From Limnephilus marmoratus (lineage: Eukaryota > Arthropoda > Insecta > Trichoptera > Limnephilidae): a stretch of 64,000 nucleotides of DNA. The DNA lies in assembly GCA_917880885.1 (NCBI GenBank), contig OU862909.1, forward strand, positions 29,756,851 through 29,820,850. The letters run 5' to 3'. Shown piece after piece: positions 1 to 9,399 of the stretch. Under the pieces are notes generated by a model. That model ran no database searches, was not told the DNA's origin, and saw nothing but the letters and a program-made list of their open reading frames with translations. How positions within the stretch are numbered: the stretch's first letter is position 1; every line of letters starts with the position of its first letter. Both the position numbers and the translations under genes were made by a program.

Positions 1-22
1 AATTGTCGCAGGATGAACTGTC
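1..22. repeat. partial 15-bp minisatellite unit
   Basis: The window opens with about one and a half units of a 15-bp motif (core GGATGAACTGTCGC and variants). The same motif recurs inverted near 11,530 and as a longer array near 49,258. No function is known to me. Confidence 0.5.
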
Positions 23-29
23 ATGGAAC

Positions 30-550
30 CGTTTTAGCCATTTGGCTTATTATTAACTTTTTTTTGATGTCTTGTTCGGTTTCATGTGTAGTTTAGATTT
101 ATCGATATTACCTTTTTTTCCAATAATATTTTACATAGTTATTCCAATAAAATTAAATATTTAAGATTTTGAAGTTGTATCTAAATCTTTTTTTTGCCTA
201 CAAAATAATATTTCTATAAAAAAAATTTAATACAACAATACAAATATGGTCGCTAAATATTTGTCACTTAAGTTTAACGCGGTAATGAACAAAATATTTA
301 TAGGATAATTTTTAATATTTATTATTGTTAATAAAGCTTTTGTACGTATATAAATAATTCTTTGTAAAACCTGAATTAATATTCAGGTTTTACAATGAAT
401 TATTTTGTATTTTATGATTCATACAACTTTGCCATGGAAGAGGAGTGTACATTTAAAAAATGATAAACAGATTAACAATATTGCATAATTTAGTTAAATA
501 CTCGTAGCTTACATTATTTTATTAATTAAGGATTTACAAAGTTAATGTAG
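30..550. other. AT-rich non-coding stretch with one hairpin
   Basis: No coding signal is visible. The only structure is an inverted repeat at 355-402: 15-nt perfect arms (TTGTAAAACCTGAAT and complement) around a 4-nt loop, extendable outward with one mismatch. Confidence 0.5.
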
Positions 551-981
551 CGGGAACCATTTTTTTGATAACCAACACCTCTGCCATAGGTCACCCCTAG
601 TGGTTCTCTACGTTTGGTGGACTTGGCAGGGGTGCCCGGTTTCATGAGGTGAGGTTTGTCCGCTTAGCGTTGGATGCGTCTGCCCACGAGCTGCATGGAA
701 GGCCGGATCAGGAGAGAGTGGCTGAGGGGGTCCCTTTGACTTCTCTAGCCGTACTCTCTCGAAACATCACCTTGCGCCGTAGTGTGAATGATGGATTCAT
801 ACGTCCGTCACTCCTGGACACACTGACCTCCAGATTCCTACCCCTCCCTAATACCATTTTCCTTCCTAGAACTTCCTCTCCTAAAAAAGACACTCTACAC
901 AGCATCCCCAAATATGACTTAGCCCCTGAAGGTAATGATTTTCTCAGGACCTCCTTGTGTGGAGCTAAAGTAAAAAAAAAA
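551..981 (+). mobile_element. family A retroposon-like repeat, copy 1
   Basis: This is the most complete contiguous copy of an interspersed repeat found five times in the window (also 7,831-9,185 interrupted, 12,292-12,625, 48,991-49,257 and 59,105-59,480 inverted). It runs from GGGAACCAT to a short poly(A) after GTGTGGAGCTAAAGT. The shared right end has inverted-repeat potential just before the A tract. The A tail and truncated relatives suggest a SINE-like or LINE-mobilised retroposon. I found no clear tRNA A/B boxes. A reading frame of about 110 codons (from 649, GTG) is shared with other copies, but it may only reflect common descent. Confidence 0.6.
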
Positions 982-984
982 TCA

Positions 985-1610
985 CAGCAATAAAATACTG
1001 TGTCTGCTTTACCACACATTTTTACGATGAATGAAATGTAGATGAATTTCCGCTCATTAAAACTGGAAACGTTTTTTGGATTAAAACTTTTCACAAAATT
1101 CATGGAAACCAATTTTTGTACTAAGGTCAGTTGAACCGAATGTTTTCGACAAAGTTAAATCCAGGCCAAACTAGCCAACACTACCAATACAAACTACCAC
1201 AGCTTAATTACTACTCCTAAGCTGCTTTTTACAAAGTGCCAAAAACAGGATGGTGGAAAAATAAAATCAGTTTTTTCAGTTTCAGTTTCAGTGAAATAAA
1301 ATAAATGTTTTTATAAAAGTAGTTCCCGAAGCCATTAAAACTTTTTTTATGGATTTGACATTAAAAGTACGTCACGCGTAATACCATAAGCTGCTTATTA
1401 TTTGTTTTTTCCGAAAAATATGGTTTGAGGCAAGCCCTGACGCACACTGTGAATATAAAATATAAAAAAGATAAACTTCAATTATATAGTTAAAGCCGAA
1501 ATAATCCGACATTGAAAGCAAGCCCGTGGTATTAAGTGAAAAAAATGATTGATCTTATATGAGTTTAAATTTGTTCGGAGCTAGTGCAATTATGGCTTTC
1601 AAATTTTGGA
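985..1610. other. no gene recognised
   Basis: AT-rich unique-looking sequence between two retroposon copies. I see no coding domain, tRNA or strong repeat. Confidence 0.4.
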
Positions 1611-2068
1611 TTTTTTTTTATATGAATACCGCTTAAGAGTCCCAACTGCTCCCGACTGGAGCCAGTGAGACTATGGCATACCCAATTGTATGTTGTGAGG
1701 TTGAAGATAGTGGGGAAGGGATGGAGATAGGGAAGAGGAAGGTGGGGAAGTACCTGGCTATTTAGATCTGGTCACCAAACACGTCTAGAGCCATTTATTT
1801 ATTGGTTATAAAAGTATATTCACAGTTTAAGGAAGCTTTGACTGTCCAACTAGGATGGTCTCCAGTTCTAGGATAGTCACATTGACAGGTTTCGTTTACA
1901 TTAGGTATTTAGGTACATGATCATTCATATATGTAGTATTAAGCAAAGTTAACATCACAAAATTATAAGTTATGATAAAGTAGGATAGTAGTATTTCAAG
2001 CCACGTTTCAATTCTGAATGGTGTTCTGACACCAGGGCGATACTGAGATTATCTTCCACTCCGGAAAT
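1611..2068 (-). mobile_element. family B retroposon, copy 1, split by a nested insertion
   Basis: Begins on the plus strand with a T run, then matches the family B copy at 21,831-22,158 (GGAGCCAGTGAGACTATGGC and following). With the T run read as a poly(A) tail, the element lies on the minus strand. The match stops at 1,796 and resumes at 1,993 (CAAGCCACGTTTC). The intervening 196 bp is the 3' end of a CR1-like LINE, flanked by ATTT on both sides. About 260 bp of family B remain. It has no coding capacity and its class is unknown. Confidence 0.65.
1797..1992 (-). mobile_element. CR1-like LINE 3' end, 5'-truncated nested copy
   Basis: The sequence matches the 3' UTR of CR1-like copies at 13,690, 23,600 and 26,700, including the terminal stem-loop at 1,837-1,881 (TTTGACTGTCC with its partly decayed complement). 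It sits inside family B copy 1 between ATTT direct repeats (1,793-1,796 and 1,993-1,996), which I read as a short target-site duplication. It contains no coding sequence. Confidence 0.65.
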
Positions 2069-2069
2069 A

Positions 2070-2313
2070 TTGTGAAGATGCAGGAAATTGGAAATTAAAA
2101 CCAAATAGAAAGTTGATGTTGATTGCGTTTCAAATCTGGTCTCTAAACTTGACTAGAATATTGTTTATTCTTACCAGCTATTAAGTCTTAGTCATAAGTC
2201 ATAAGTCACTAGTTGTTTTTTTAGTTGTAAGTGATTAAATAGCTGAAAGATATTAGAAAAGTTTGAGTGATAAGTTACAGGATAAATAAACACACATTAT
2301 GGCATTACATGGA
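2070..2313. other. no gene recognised
   Basis: AT-rich filler between family B and a minisatellite. No domain or RNA gene is visible. Confidence 0.4.
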
Positions 2314-2511
2314 AGTTAAAAATGTAGTATGATGTTAAAAACCTAGTAAGTTAAAAATGTAGTATCAAGTTAAAAATGTAGTAGGTTAAAAATGTAGTAT
2401 GGTAGTTAAAAATGTAGTAAGTTAAAATGTAGTATGAAGTTAAAAATGCAGTAAGTAAGTTAAAAATGTAGTATGAAGTTAAAAATGTGGTAAGTTAAAA
2501 ATGTAGTATGG
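2314..2511. repeat. minisatellite, ~17-bp unit
   Basis: About eleven tandem units built on GTTAAAAATGTAGTA, each separated by 2-4 variable bases (TG, AG, GG, TC). Units differ by single substitutions and small indels. No coding potential. Confidence 0.85.
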
Positions 2512-2830
2512 TAAATAATTTTTTTTTTACTAAAAACTGTAACATATTAAAATTTATAAAATAATAAAAAATATAAAAATCAATACGTAATTGTGATTTA
2601 TCCTTAATACGGCCCCATGTATGATCAAATCGTTATCATTATAACATTACGTTATATTTTAAAACTGTTTCAGGGTTGAATGTCATTTTTAAACTTTTGT
2701 GTGCTGTTAATAGTTTGAAATTGGCAATGCAAAACGTGTAACAAAAAAAGTTATTTCATAAGAAGCAATTATTTTGTGGTTAGACATTATATTATTCTTA
2801 TATTTTAAGCTTCCTCAGTTATTATTATAT

Positions 2831-2865
2831 CCCGAGGAGGCTTGGTCGAAGCGAAACCGGTCGAA
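2831..2865 (+). ncRNA. hammerhead-ribozyme-like motif of a Penelope-like end
   Basis: The order of elements is a CUGANGA-like box (CCGAGGA, one deviation from consensus), a stem II (GCTT/AAGC), GAAA, then CCGGTC. This matches the minimal hammerhead found in Penelope-like element terminal repeats. Similar motifs occur at 15,855, 17,347 (-) and 53,149 (-). The T-to-C change in the core makes this copy probably inactive. No Penelope coding sequence is adjacent. Confidence 0.45.
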
Positions 2866-2869
2866 ATAT

Positions 2870-4582
2870 AAAATAATACATTCGTGGTTAAATGCAAAGT
2901 GTTTGTTTTATTTTTATAAAAAAAAGGTAATTTAATGGGGTGTTTCTCAGCATAAATTATTTAACCTTCATCTTATCACTGAAACTTAAACTAGTGGTTT
3001 TCAACTAAGATTTATAACTAACTGGTGACTTACAACTAAGATTTATAACTAGTGAATTATATTAGCGACCAACGGTTTACGACAAATGACAAATAGTTAT
3101 TGAGATTATACTGTGTAAATGAGAGTTAATGATGCTTTTGCAATTAAATTAAAAATTATTATCATGAAAATTATGAGAACATACATTCAAGGATACCCAT
3201 AACATTTTCATATATCAATACATTTTTCAATACCAAATTGAAAAAACAAACCTACATCAGTTTGAGCACCAAGATCCGAAATGATTACTGACAATAAATC
3301 GTAAAAAAACGCGAACAAAAAAAACACGACGAAACTTGTCATTTTCCACTGGTCATAAATTCCGCATAAATAATATGACGAGAGATGCGGAGCTCGTCGA
3401 TTCCTTCCGAATATATTACTTGGGTATATAACCTTTCTTGAATCGATTCCTTTGTTATCTTCCCCAAACCACTGGCTCGGCTAATAAAGCGTTCCCATAA
3501 AATCCAATCTTATTCATGAGCCGCTCGGTACTACACAAGTAAGGGACACAGGTCCTGTATTGTTCTTCTACGTACGCATACTAAACACCAGGAGAACTGC
3601 GGATTTATGTGAAACTTGATACAGAGGAAAACCTAACAATTGGTCATTTTACGAAGGTATACGTTATATATGAAATAATAACGACTATTTATAACGCTAA
3701 CAAACTAAAGAAAAAATTACGAGGATTGACTGAAAGGATTTTTTACAAAATTTATATTAAGGAAACGCACTAATAAGTAATGGAAAATCACGTGTTTTTG
3801 GTTTCAATATTACATCATAAAGAAACATTTTAGATTCTTGAATTAAATACTGCAAGTAGAACACATTTCTCCTTCGAAGTAATCGAGTATTTTTTTGATT
3901 TTTTCTTTTTATAAGCACAGAAACAATACGTTATCAGGCTTATAAAAACGGATTTAAAGTTCAAAATCTCCCACTTACAAACTCCATTTTAAAGTTGGAA
4001 AGTTAATTTTTTTAAGAGCTTTGCGAAATAAAATAAAACACCCTTTTTGGCGATGTTTTTTTTGTGAATAAATCAGAACTGGCGGCAGGTGTGAAACGGG
4101 AATTTAAACTTTATCGCCATCTACATAAAGAGTGTTATTGTTAGCGGTTTGATCCCGAATTTTAAACGATGTGGTGTATCATTATATTATATCTATTATA
4201 TCTTAAATTGTGAATACATGCACAACATAACAAATCGATCGTACAATTTTCAGTTTTAAAAGTGCGTGATGTGAAATATTCCTACATAGGAAAATGATCT
4301 TCAAAATTGGAACTGATCAATTCACACAAGCGATAAAGTAGATACAAAATTATTTTATTTTAATACCAATTCTACATCTGAAATGTATATTCCTTTTGTA
4401 TACTATATTTTTACAGATCATAAATTATCCTCACTAATGATTTTTAAACTTTACTAACGGTGTAAATTCGAAAGGTGATACTTATCGTGTCTCTGTAATA
4501 ATTTGTCATCAAATAATATTATTATACATTATGACGGAAATTGATAATAATTTATTTTTGATAGCCAATTATCCCGTAAATT
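2870..4582. other. no gene recognised
   Basis: About 1.7 kb without a supported gene. It contains two similar short stretches near 3,010-3,055 (TAAGATTTATAACTA) but no RT, transposase or exon-like coding signal on either strand. Confidence 0.45.
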
Positions 4583-4592
4583 CTCAAATCCT

Positions 4593-5256
4593 CTCTCTCT
4601 CTGGTTTCAATCCTGAGATTGGTTTGCAGCAATGTCCTCTATTCGTTTCTTCCACTCTTCCCTGTCTTGTGCAGCTCTTTTGAAGTCTGCATATGATGAG
4701 CAGCGCACGTCCACCAGCAGGTCCTCCAGGTACTCTCGGCGTGGGCGTCCCCTAGCGTTTGTCCCCTCGGTCATACCCTCCATTATGGCATGCAAGAGGC
4801 CTTCTTGTCTTATTACATGGCCGATCCATCTTGCGCGCCTTTCGGACAAGGTCCTGAGCAGGTGCCTTCCTCCTTCGATTCTTTGGAGAACCTCTTCATT
4901 TGTTATGTGGTCTCTCCAGGAAATTCCTAATAGTCTTCTATAGGACCACATCTCAAAAGCCTCTAGTCTCCGTTTATCTCTTTCGGATAGGCACCATGTT
5001 TCACAGCCGTACATCAAGATACTCCATACATAGGTCTTGATGAGGAGTATTCTCAGTTTCAGGTCTATATTATTTGATTCTATTATTTTCGACCTTTTAT
5101 TGAATGCAAGCCTAGCCTGGTGTATACGGCTGTTGACCTCGCTCTTAGACCGACCGTCCCATGTTATTTTACTCCCGAGGTAGACAAACTCCTTGGTGTT
5201 CTTTAGTGGAACTCCTGACAAATCAAATCCTATAAATCAACCTGACAAATCAAATC
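4593..5256 (-). mobile_element. RTE-type LINE, 5'-truncated copy
   Basis: A single reading frame on the minus strand is flanked by identical 10-bp direct repeats CTCAAATCCT (4,583-4,592 and 5,257-5,266), consistent with a target-site duplication. The 3' tail on the minus strand is a short GA-rich run. The copy covers only the C-terminal end of the reverse transcriptase polyprotein. Confidence 0.7.
4607..5221 (-). pseudogene. reverse transcriptase C-terminal part, RTE-like LINE
   Basis: The open frame of 204 codons covers the region after the RT catalytic core. FVYLGSKITWDG is the conserved YLG segment, followed by thumb-like sequence (LLIKTYVWSILMYGCETW) and the RARWIGHVIR signature near residue 131 seen in RTE-type and related insect endonuclease-reverse transcriptases. 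No palm motifs or endonuclease remain, so the product cannot be active. The frame is uninterrupted, which suggests a fairly young dead-on-arrival insertion. The initiator Met is simply the first one after the 5' truncation. The exact clade is less certain than the LINE identity. Confidence 0.75.
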
Positions 5257-5266
5257 CTCAAATCCT

Positions 5267-5680
5267 ATAAATTATGAAATTGACGTGATTTTTCACGAGT
5301 CCGCGCTAGTATTTTTAAATAAATTGCAAAAAAGCGAAATTTTCCAAGAAGAAGAAATAGAATACTGATTATGAAGATGAAAAAATACGAGAATTCAACG
5401 GGAATATTTTTTGTGGATTCGATACCTACGTGAATGGTAGGAGTGCAATTCCTGTAAAGTTCTACAATGTTCAGGGCTCCAGTCTGCAGGGTGAAGATTG
5501 CCTTGATGGTAGTTAACCTTCGATGTGAGAAACGTTGTGTGGTCTAAAGAAGCGCTACCTAAATCAATCACGGGATTCTTGTTGAAGAATGTTAGATTAA
5601 AAAATATCTATATCCATGGCAGCAGTTTTCACTTTTGGATAGAAATATCACGAATTAAAATGTCTGACATATTACATATA
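5267..5680. other. no gene recognised
   Basis: AT-rich sequence between the RTE fragment and an inverted-repeat element. No coding or RNA feature supported. Confidence 0.4.
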
Positions 5681-6000
5681 GTACTTGACTTACTTTAACC
5701 AATGGTGGGTGATTCCTGACATTATTTGAAGTAAAAGTGATAATTAACTTTTGGTCTCCGGTGACGTTTTTGATTTTTCTTCAACTAAATACATTAAAAA
5801 ATCAGAAGGTATTGTACAGTTAGGAACGGGGTGAGGGGTTGGTCGGTCGCTAAGCTGGATGACTAATGACGACATGTGCAAGATTTTTTTTTGGTTAGAT
5901 TTTTTCAGCAAAAATTTACCGGAGACCGATATTTTGTTTACATTTTTTACTCCAAATAATGTCAGTAATCACTAATTAAATTAGTAAGTCGAGTAGGTAC
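5681..6000. mobile_element. MITE-like inverted-repeat element
   Basis: Long imperfect inverted repeats face each other. The left arm (about 5,681-5,775) contains CTGACATTATTTGAAGTAAAA and TTTTGGTCTCCGG. The right arm (about 5,905-6,000) contains the complements (CCGGAGACCGA, CTCCAAATAATGTCAG). The ~130-bp centre has no coding capacity. The arms diverge by roughly a quarter, so the element is old. The superfamily cannot be assigned because the outer ends are not sharply defined. Confidence 0.6.
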
Positions 6001-6154
6001 GTCCCTTAAAACACCGTATAATAAAATCAAAAACATTTTTGTTTATAACTTTTGAAGATTAGACCCATCAAAGCAATATTAATCGATGCAGAAGAAGATA
6101 ATACTAATCAAAATAAAAGAAAGATGAAACAGAACATGACACAGATAAATATAA

Positions 6155-6225
6155 AGGTAATCGTGGCAACTGGGATTCGAAACCAGGATATATAACTTAC
6201 CGGGACAACACCTCATTCCACGTTT
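6155..6225 (-). mobile_element. possible tRNA-derived SINE head
   Basis: On the minus strand, GGTTTCGAATCCC resembles a pol III B box/T-arm. It is followed by AGTTGCCACG, which can pair with CGTGGAA upstream in the manner of an acceptor stem. The rest does not fold as a good tRNA by eye (no clear anticodon arm). I read this as a degenerate SINE head, not a functional tRNA. Confidence 0.3.
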
Positions 6226-6229
6226 TAAC

Positions 6230-6905
6230 TTAATTTTAAAACTTTCGTTATGAAGTTACGGAGATTAAACTTTATACTCGTATCATATAAAAATATAAAT
6301 AAATTTACCTAGACTAAGACGAGGCGAGGTCTCAATATAAACATGTAAAAACAACATGATAAAATGAATGATTAATTGAAAGATTCGCCGCGGAAATCTG
6401 TATAATGGGAGATTTCGCACGCGAACTGGAGATTAGGGAAATTAGATGGGTATTGTGGGAGCAGAATTTCGTGCGATATTTTATCAAAATATTCTCTCAA
6501 ATTCAACCAGCGTTCCAGAACTATCACGAATGATCGATTGTGTTTATAACCCCCTCAAATGTTTTTTTTATTTATGCTTAAAAATAAAGAGGTTGTCGAT
6601 AGCCCGATGAGAAGAATGCTTTGACTGATCAATTTCGAATTTCGAATATTTGCTGCAAATATTTGTTTCATTTACTATTATTTTTTAAATTGCCAGCAAC
6701 CCGGGCGTTTATTGAAATAACATTAACATATACAAACAAGTAAATAACCCGCCTCACTACACAAGGTCTATTCTGAAACGGGTACATATAAATGCATACA
6801 TATACACAGACACACACACATACACATATTATGTATACGCATGCATGCACATAATCATAAACACATAGGTATACAGAATCTAGATAAAATTATTGTAAAT
6901 TGTTG
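6230..6905. other. no gene recognised; short CA-rich tract
   Basis: Non-coding. A CA-rich microsatellite-like tract lies at about 6,800-6,830. Confidence 0.4.
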
Positions 6906-6908
6906 ATG

Positions 6909-7085
6909 GTGTAGTGGGATGTACATAATGTCATAAAACCAAAAATATGAAAAGAATTATTGAAAATAGTTATAAGGTTATCATGGAATGTACATAGTGT
7001 CATAAAACCAAAAATCTTGACAGAATTAATGGAAATTATTATAAGTTTTTCATGGAATGTATATATATAGCTTCATAAAATCAGG
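6909..7085. repeat. tandem repeat, ~70-bp unit, about 2.5 copies
   Basis: Units share ATGGAATGTACATAGTGTCA, ATAAAACCAAAAAT and AATTATTATAAG-type blocks with few differences. It lies on the 3' side of the minus-strand CR1-like fragment at 7,363-7,752 and probably belongs to that element's 3' UTR. Confidence 0.6.
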
Positions 7086-7362
7086 ATTTTCGTTAAAACT
7101 TAAAAAACACATAGTAATGCCAAGATCTAAATCTAGACATAGTAACAATTGAGCAAAATAATATAAATAAACGTATAATAATATAATAAACTTAACGTGC
7201 GTAAAACATTAGCAGCAAAGGAAAGAATAAATCTCTATAAATAAAATAACACATATATGTACACAGAGAATGAAGATTAGATTAGGATGGTATCAAAAGT
7301 AGCTTGGTGATGCATGCCCTTTTTGAGTAGTAACCATGTGTTGAAATGTTTACATAACCTTT

Positions 7363-7752
7363 TTAGGTTTTTTTAGTGTTGCAATAAGTGGTTTCTTTTA
7401 GGAAGGTGTTGAAAATGACAGGTGCGAGGTAGGATTCGTGCTTTTTGGCAAAAGATGATTTAATTTTTGGGACTAGAAGTTGATTATGTGATTTTGCTCT
7501 TGTGTTTTGTGGGTGAGTTATGTGGCCTGGTGAGGATTTTATGCAGTTTAATTTAATGATCTTTTTAATGAATAGTTTCCTCATATCTAGTATGTTATTT
7601 GTAATGAGGAGCGGCTCAGCGGCTCCCCCCCAGGCCGAAATACCGTATGTTAAAAGGCTTTGACAAAGAGCGTAGTAGACATTTTTTATTTGTTTTAGTG
7701 ATATGATGTTTCTCATTGTTTTAAAAATGAATGATAGTTTGCGGATTTTCAA
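7363..7752 (-). pseudogene. CR1-like LINE ORF2 C-terminal fragment
   Basis: The 129-codon frame begins with RKLSFIFKTMRNIISLKQIK and continues YYALCQSLLTYGISAWGG, the segment just after the RT domain in CR1/Jockey-type ORF2. The same region is visible in the CR1-like copies at 27,708 and 54,941. The downstream part resembles their C-terminus (KKHESYLAPVIFNTF). The catalytic core and endonuclease are missing, so this is a 5'-truncated remnant. It lies antisense to the window and is followed on its 3' side by a ~70-bp tandem repeat. LINE identity is firm, clade moderate. Confidence 0.65.
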
Positions 7753-7830
7753 TTATAATGTTAGTTCAATTACAATGAAAACTCGCATACATTATATCAT
7801 TACTAATTATAATATAACTATATAACAATT

Positions 7831-9183
7831 TGGGAGGCGGATGTGGGTACCGCCGCCTCGGGAACCATTTATTGGATAACCAACACCCTTACCGTAGGTC
7901 ACCCCAAGTAGATCGCTACGTTTGGTGACTTAGCATGGGTGCCCGGGTTCATGGGGTGAAATTTGTATTGGTCTTGGCGACGGATGCGTCTACTCATCTA
8001 CTGCGCGGCAGCAGCAGACCGGTTGAGGTAAATCTTTTGACCTCTCCAGCCGGACTCGATTCATCACCCTGCACGGAGGCGTCTACTAATATCTACAGGA
8101 ATTACAAAAACTGAAAAAATCGGACTAATATCTATGAGAACCAAAGTGCGTACGAATATCTACAGCTCAAACTGCTGACTAATATCTATGAGAACCAAAG
8201 TGCGTACGAATATCTATAGCTCAAACTGCTGACTAATATCCATGAGAACCAAAGTGTTGACGAATATCTGGCGGAGGTTGGATTTGCAATTATGTATAGC
8301 ATATTGGAATAACGTAATATTACGTATGCAGTTTAAAAAACTTAATTTATGTATGTATGTTTGTGAAAATCCCTAATATCGGACAATTGGACACATTTAG
8401 CTGAATATTAAGGATTTGGGTTTTTGTTTTAACAGCTTTCTTTATTTCGAGTGCTTCTAAATTATTCAGTCTGTTACCATGACCATTTCTATGTCAGTTA
8501 GGTAAGTTTAGGTTAGACTAGGTTAGGTTGTGGTGCCGTGTATTTCTAAGTAAATAAGTATCTTTGTATTATGACCTCCATGTTTGTTCAATAAATTATT
8601 GTCCTTGTAAACATCAAAATACGTAATATTATGCAAAAACTTCACGTAGGTACTTTAAACGTTTAGGCAAAGGCTAAAGACGTAAAGACGTAATTAGTAA
8701 TTACGTAATTGAAGTAATTTATGCTTTTTCGTACAACCTCTTGCTCAGCTGCCCTCTGTAGATATTAGTCCAACCTACGCTCTGTAGATATTAGTCAACA
8801 CTGGGACCGTCATATATATTCGTTCGACCTTAGTTCTGTAGTCAACACTCTGAAGTTCGTAGATATTAGTCCAACATATGAGCTGTAGATATTCGTCCGA
8901 CATACAGGCTGTAGATATTAGTATCTGGAGTCCCTTGCACCGTAGTGGGAGGGATGGATTCATGGGTCCGTCACTTCTAGACATGGTGACCCCAAATTCC
9001 TACCCACACCTTTCTCATATTTTTTCCCAGAACTTCTTTTAAGGGAGTCTTTTTAGGGAGAGGAATAATATGTATTCCTCTCCCTAAAAAGACCCCCCCA
9101 CACTAACCACTAACAGTATCCCCAAAGATGACATAGGTCATGAGCGAATTTTTTTCCTCAGGACTTTCCATTCGGAGCTAATG

Positions 9184-9185
<2 letters not shown>
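7831..9185 (+). mobile_element. family A repeat, copy 2, split by a foldback element
   Basis: Left part 7,831-8,074 and right part 8,932-9,185 together resemble family A, including the start TTTGGGAGGCGG and the end GGAGCTAATGTAA. The break falls at CCCTGCAC/CCCTTGCAC, which is partly duplicated. The copy ends in a (TA)n tract where other copies have poly(A). Confidence 0.65.
8075..8931. mobile_element. foldback-type DNA element with subterminal repeat arrays
   Basis: The left end carries about seven motifs of the type ACTAATATCTACAG/ACGAATATCTA. The right end carries about six in inverted orientation (CTGTAGATATTAGT, TAGATATTCGT). Three tandem 54-bp units lie at the left (8,123-8,280). The element interrupts a family A copy and is flanked by CCCTGCAC (8,067-8,074) and CCCTTGCAC (8,932-8,940), a plausible 8-9-bp target duplication. 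It encodes nothing. Subterminal arrays of this sort are typical of transposase-binding sites in hAT- or foldback-like elements, but no family can be named. Confidence 0.65.
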
Positions 9186-9218
<33 letters not shown>

Positions 9219-9234
9219 ATGTATATATATATAG
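9186..9234. repeat. (TA)n microsatellite
   Basis: Two TA runs separated by GGATG, at the tail of a family A copy. Confidence 0.9.
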
Positions 9235-9239
9235 GTATT

Positions 9240-9395
9240 TAATTATACAATTAGTTTTTTTAGGATAAAAAGTAGCCTATGTCACTTCCCGGTCCACAAA
9301 CTATTTCTATGAAAAAATTACGTCAATCGGTCGCTTCGTTACGACGTGAAAATAGAAAAAATATACTGACACACCTTTGCATTTATAATATTAGT
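9240..9395. repeat. interspersed repeat resembling common insect dispersed sequence
   Basis: AAAAAGTAGCCTATGTCACTT, CAATCGGTCGCTTCG and GCATTTATAATATTAGT in this order match the style of abundant dispersed repeats in insect, especially lepidopteran, DNA. This is from memory and needs a repeat-library search. No coding. Confidence 0.35.
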
Positions 9396-9399
9396 TAAA

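Noticed and set aside
6668..6850. 60-codon minus-strand frame rich in Val-Cys
   Set aside because: Produced by the CA-rich tract at 6,800; no gene evidence.
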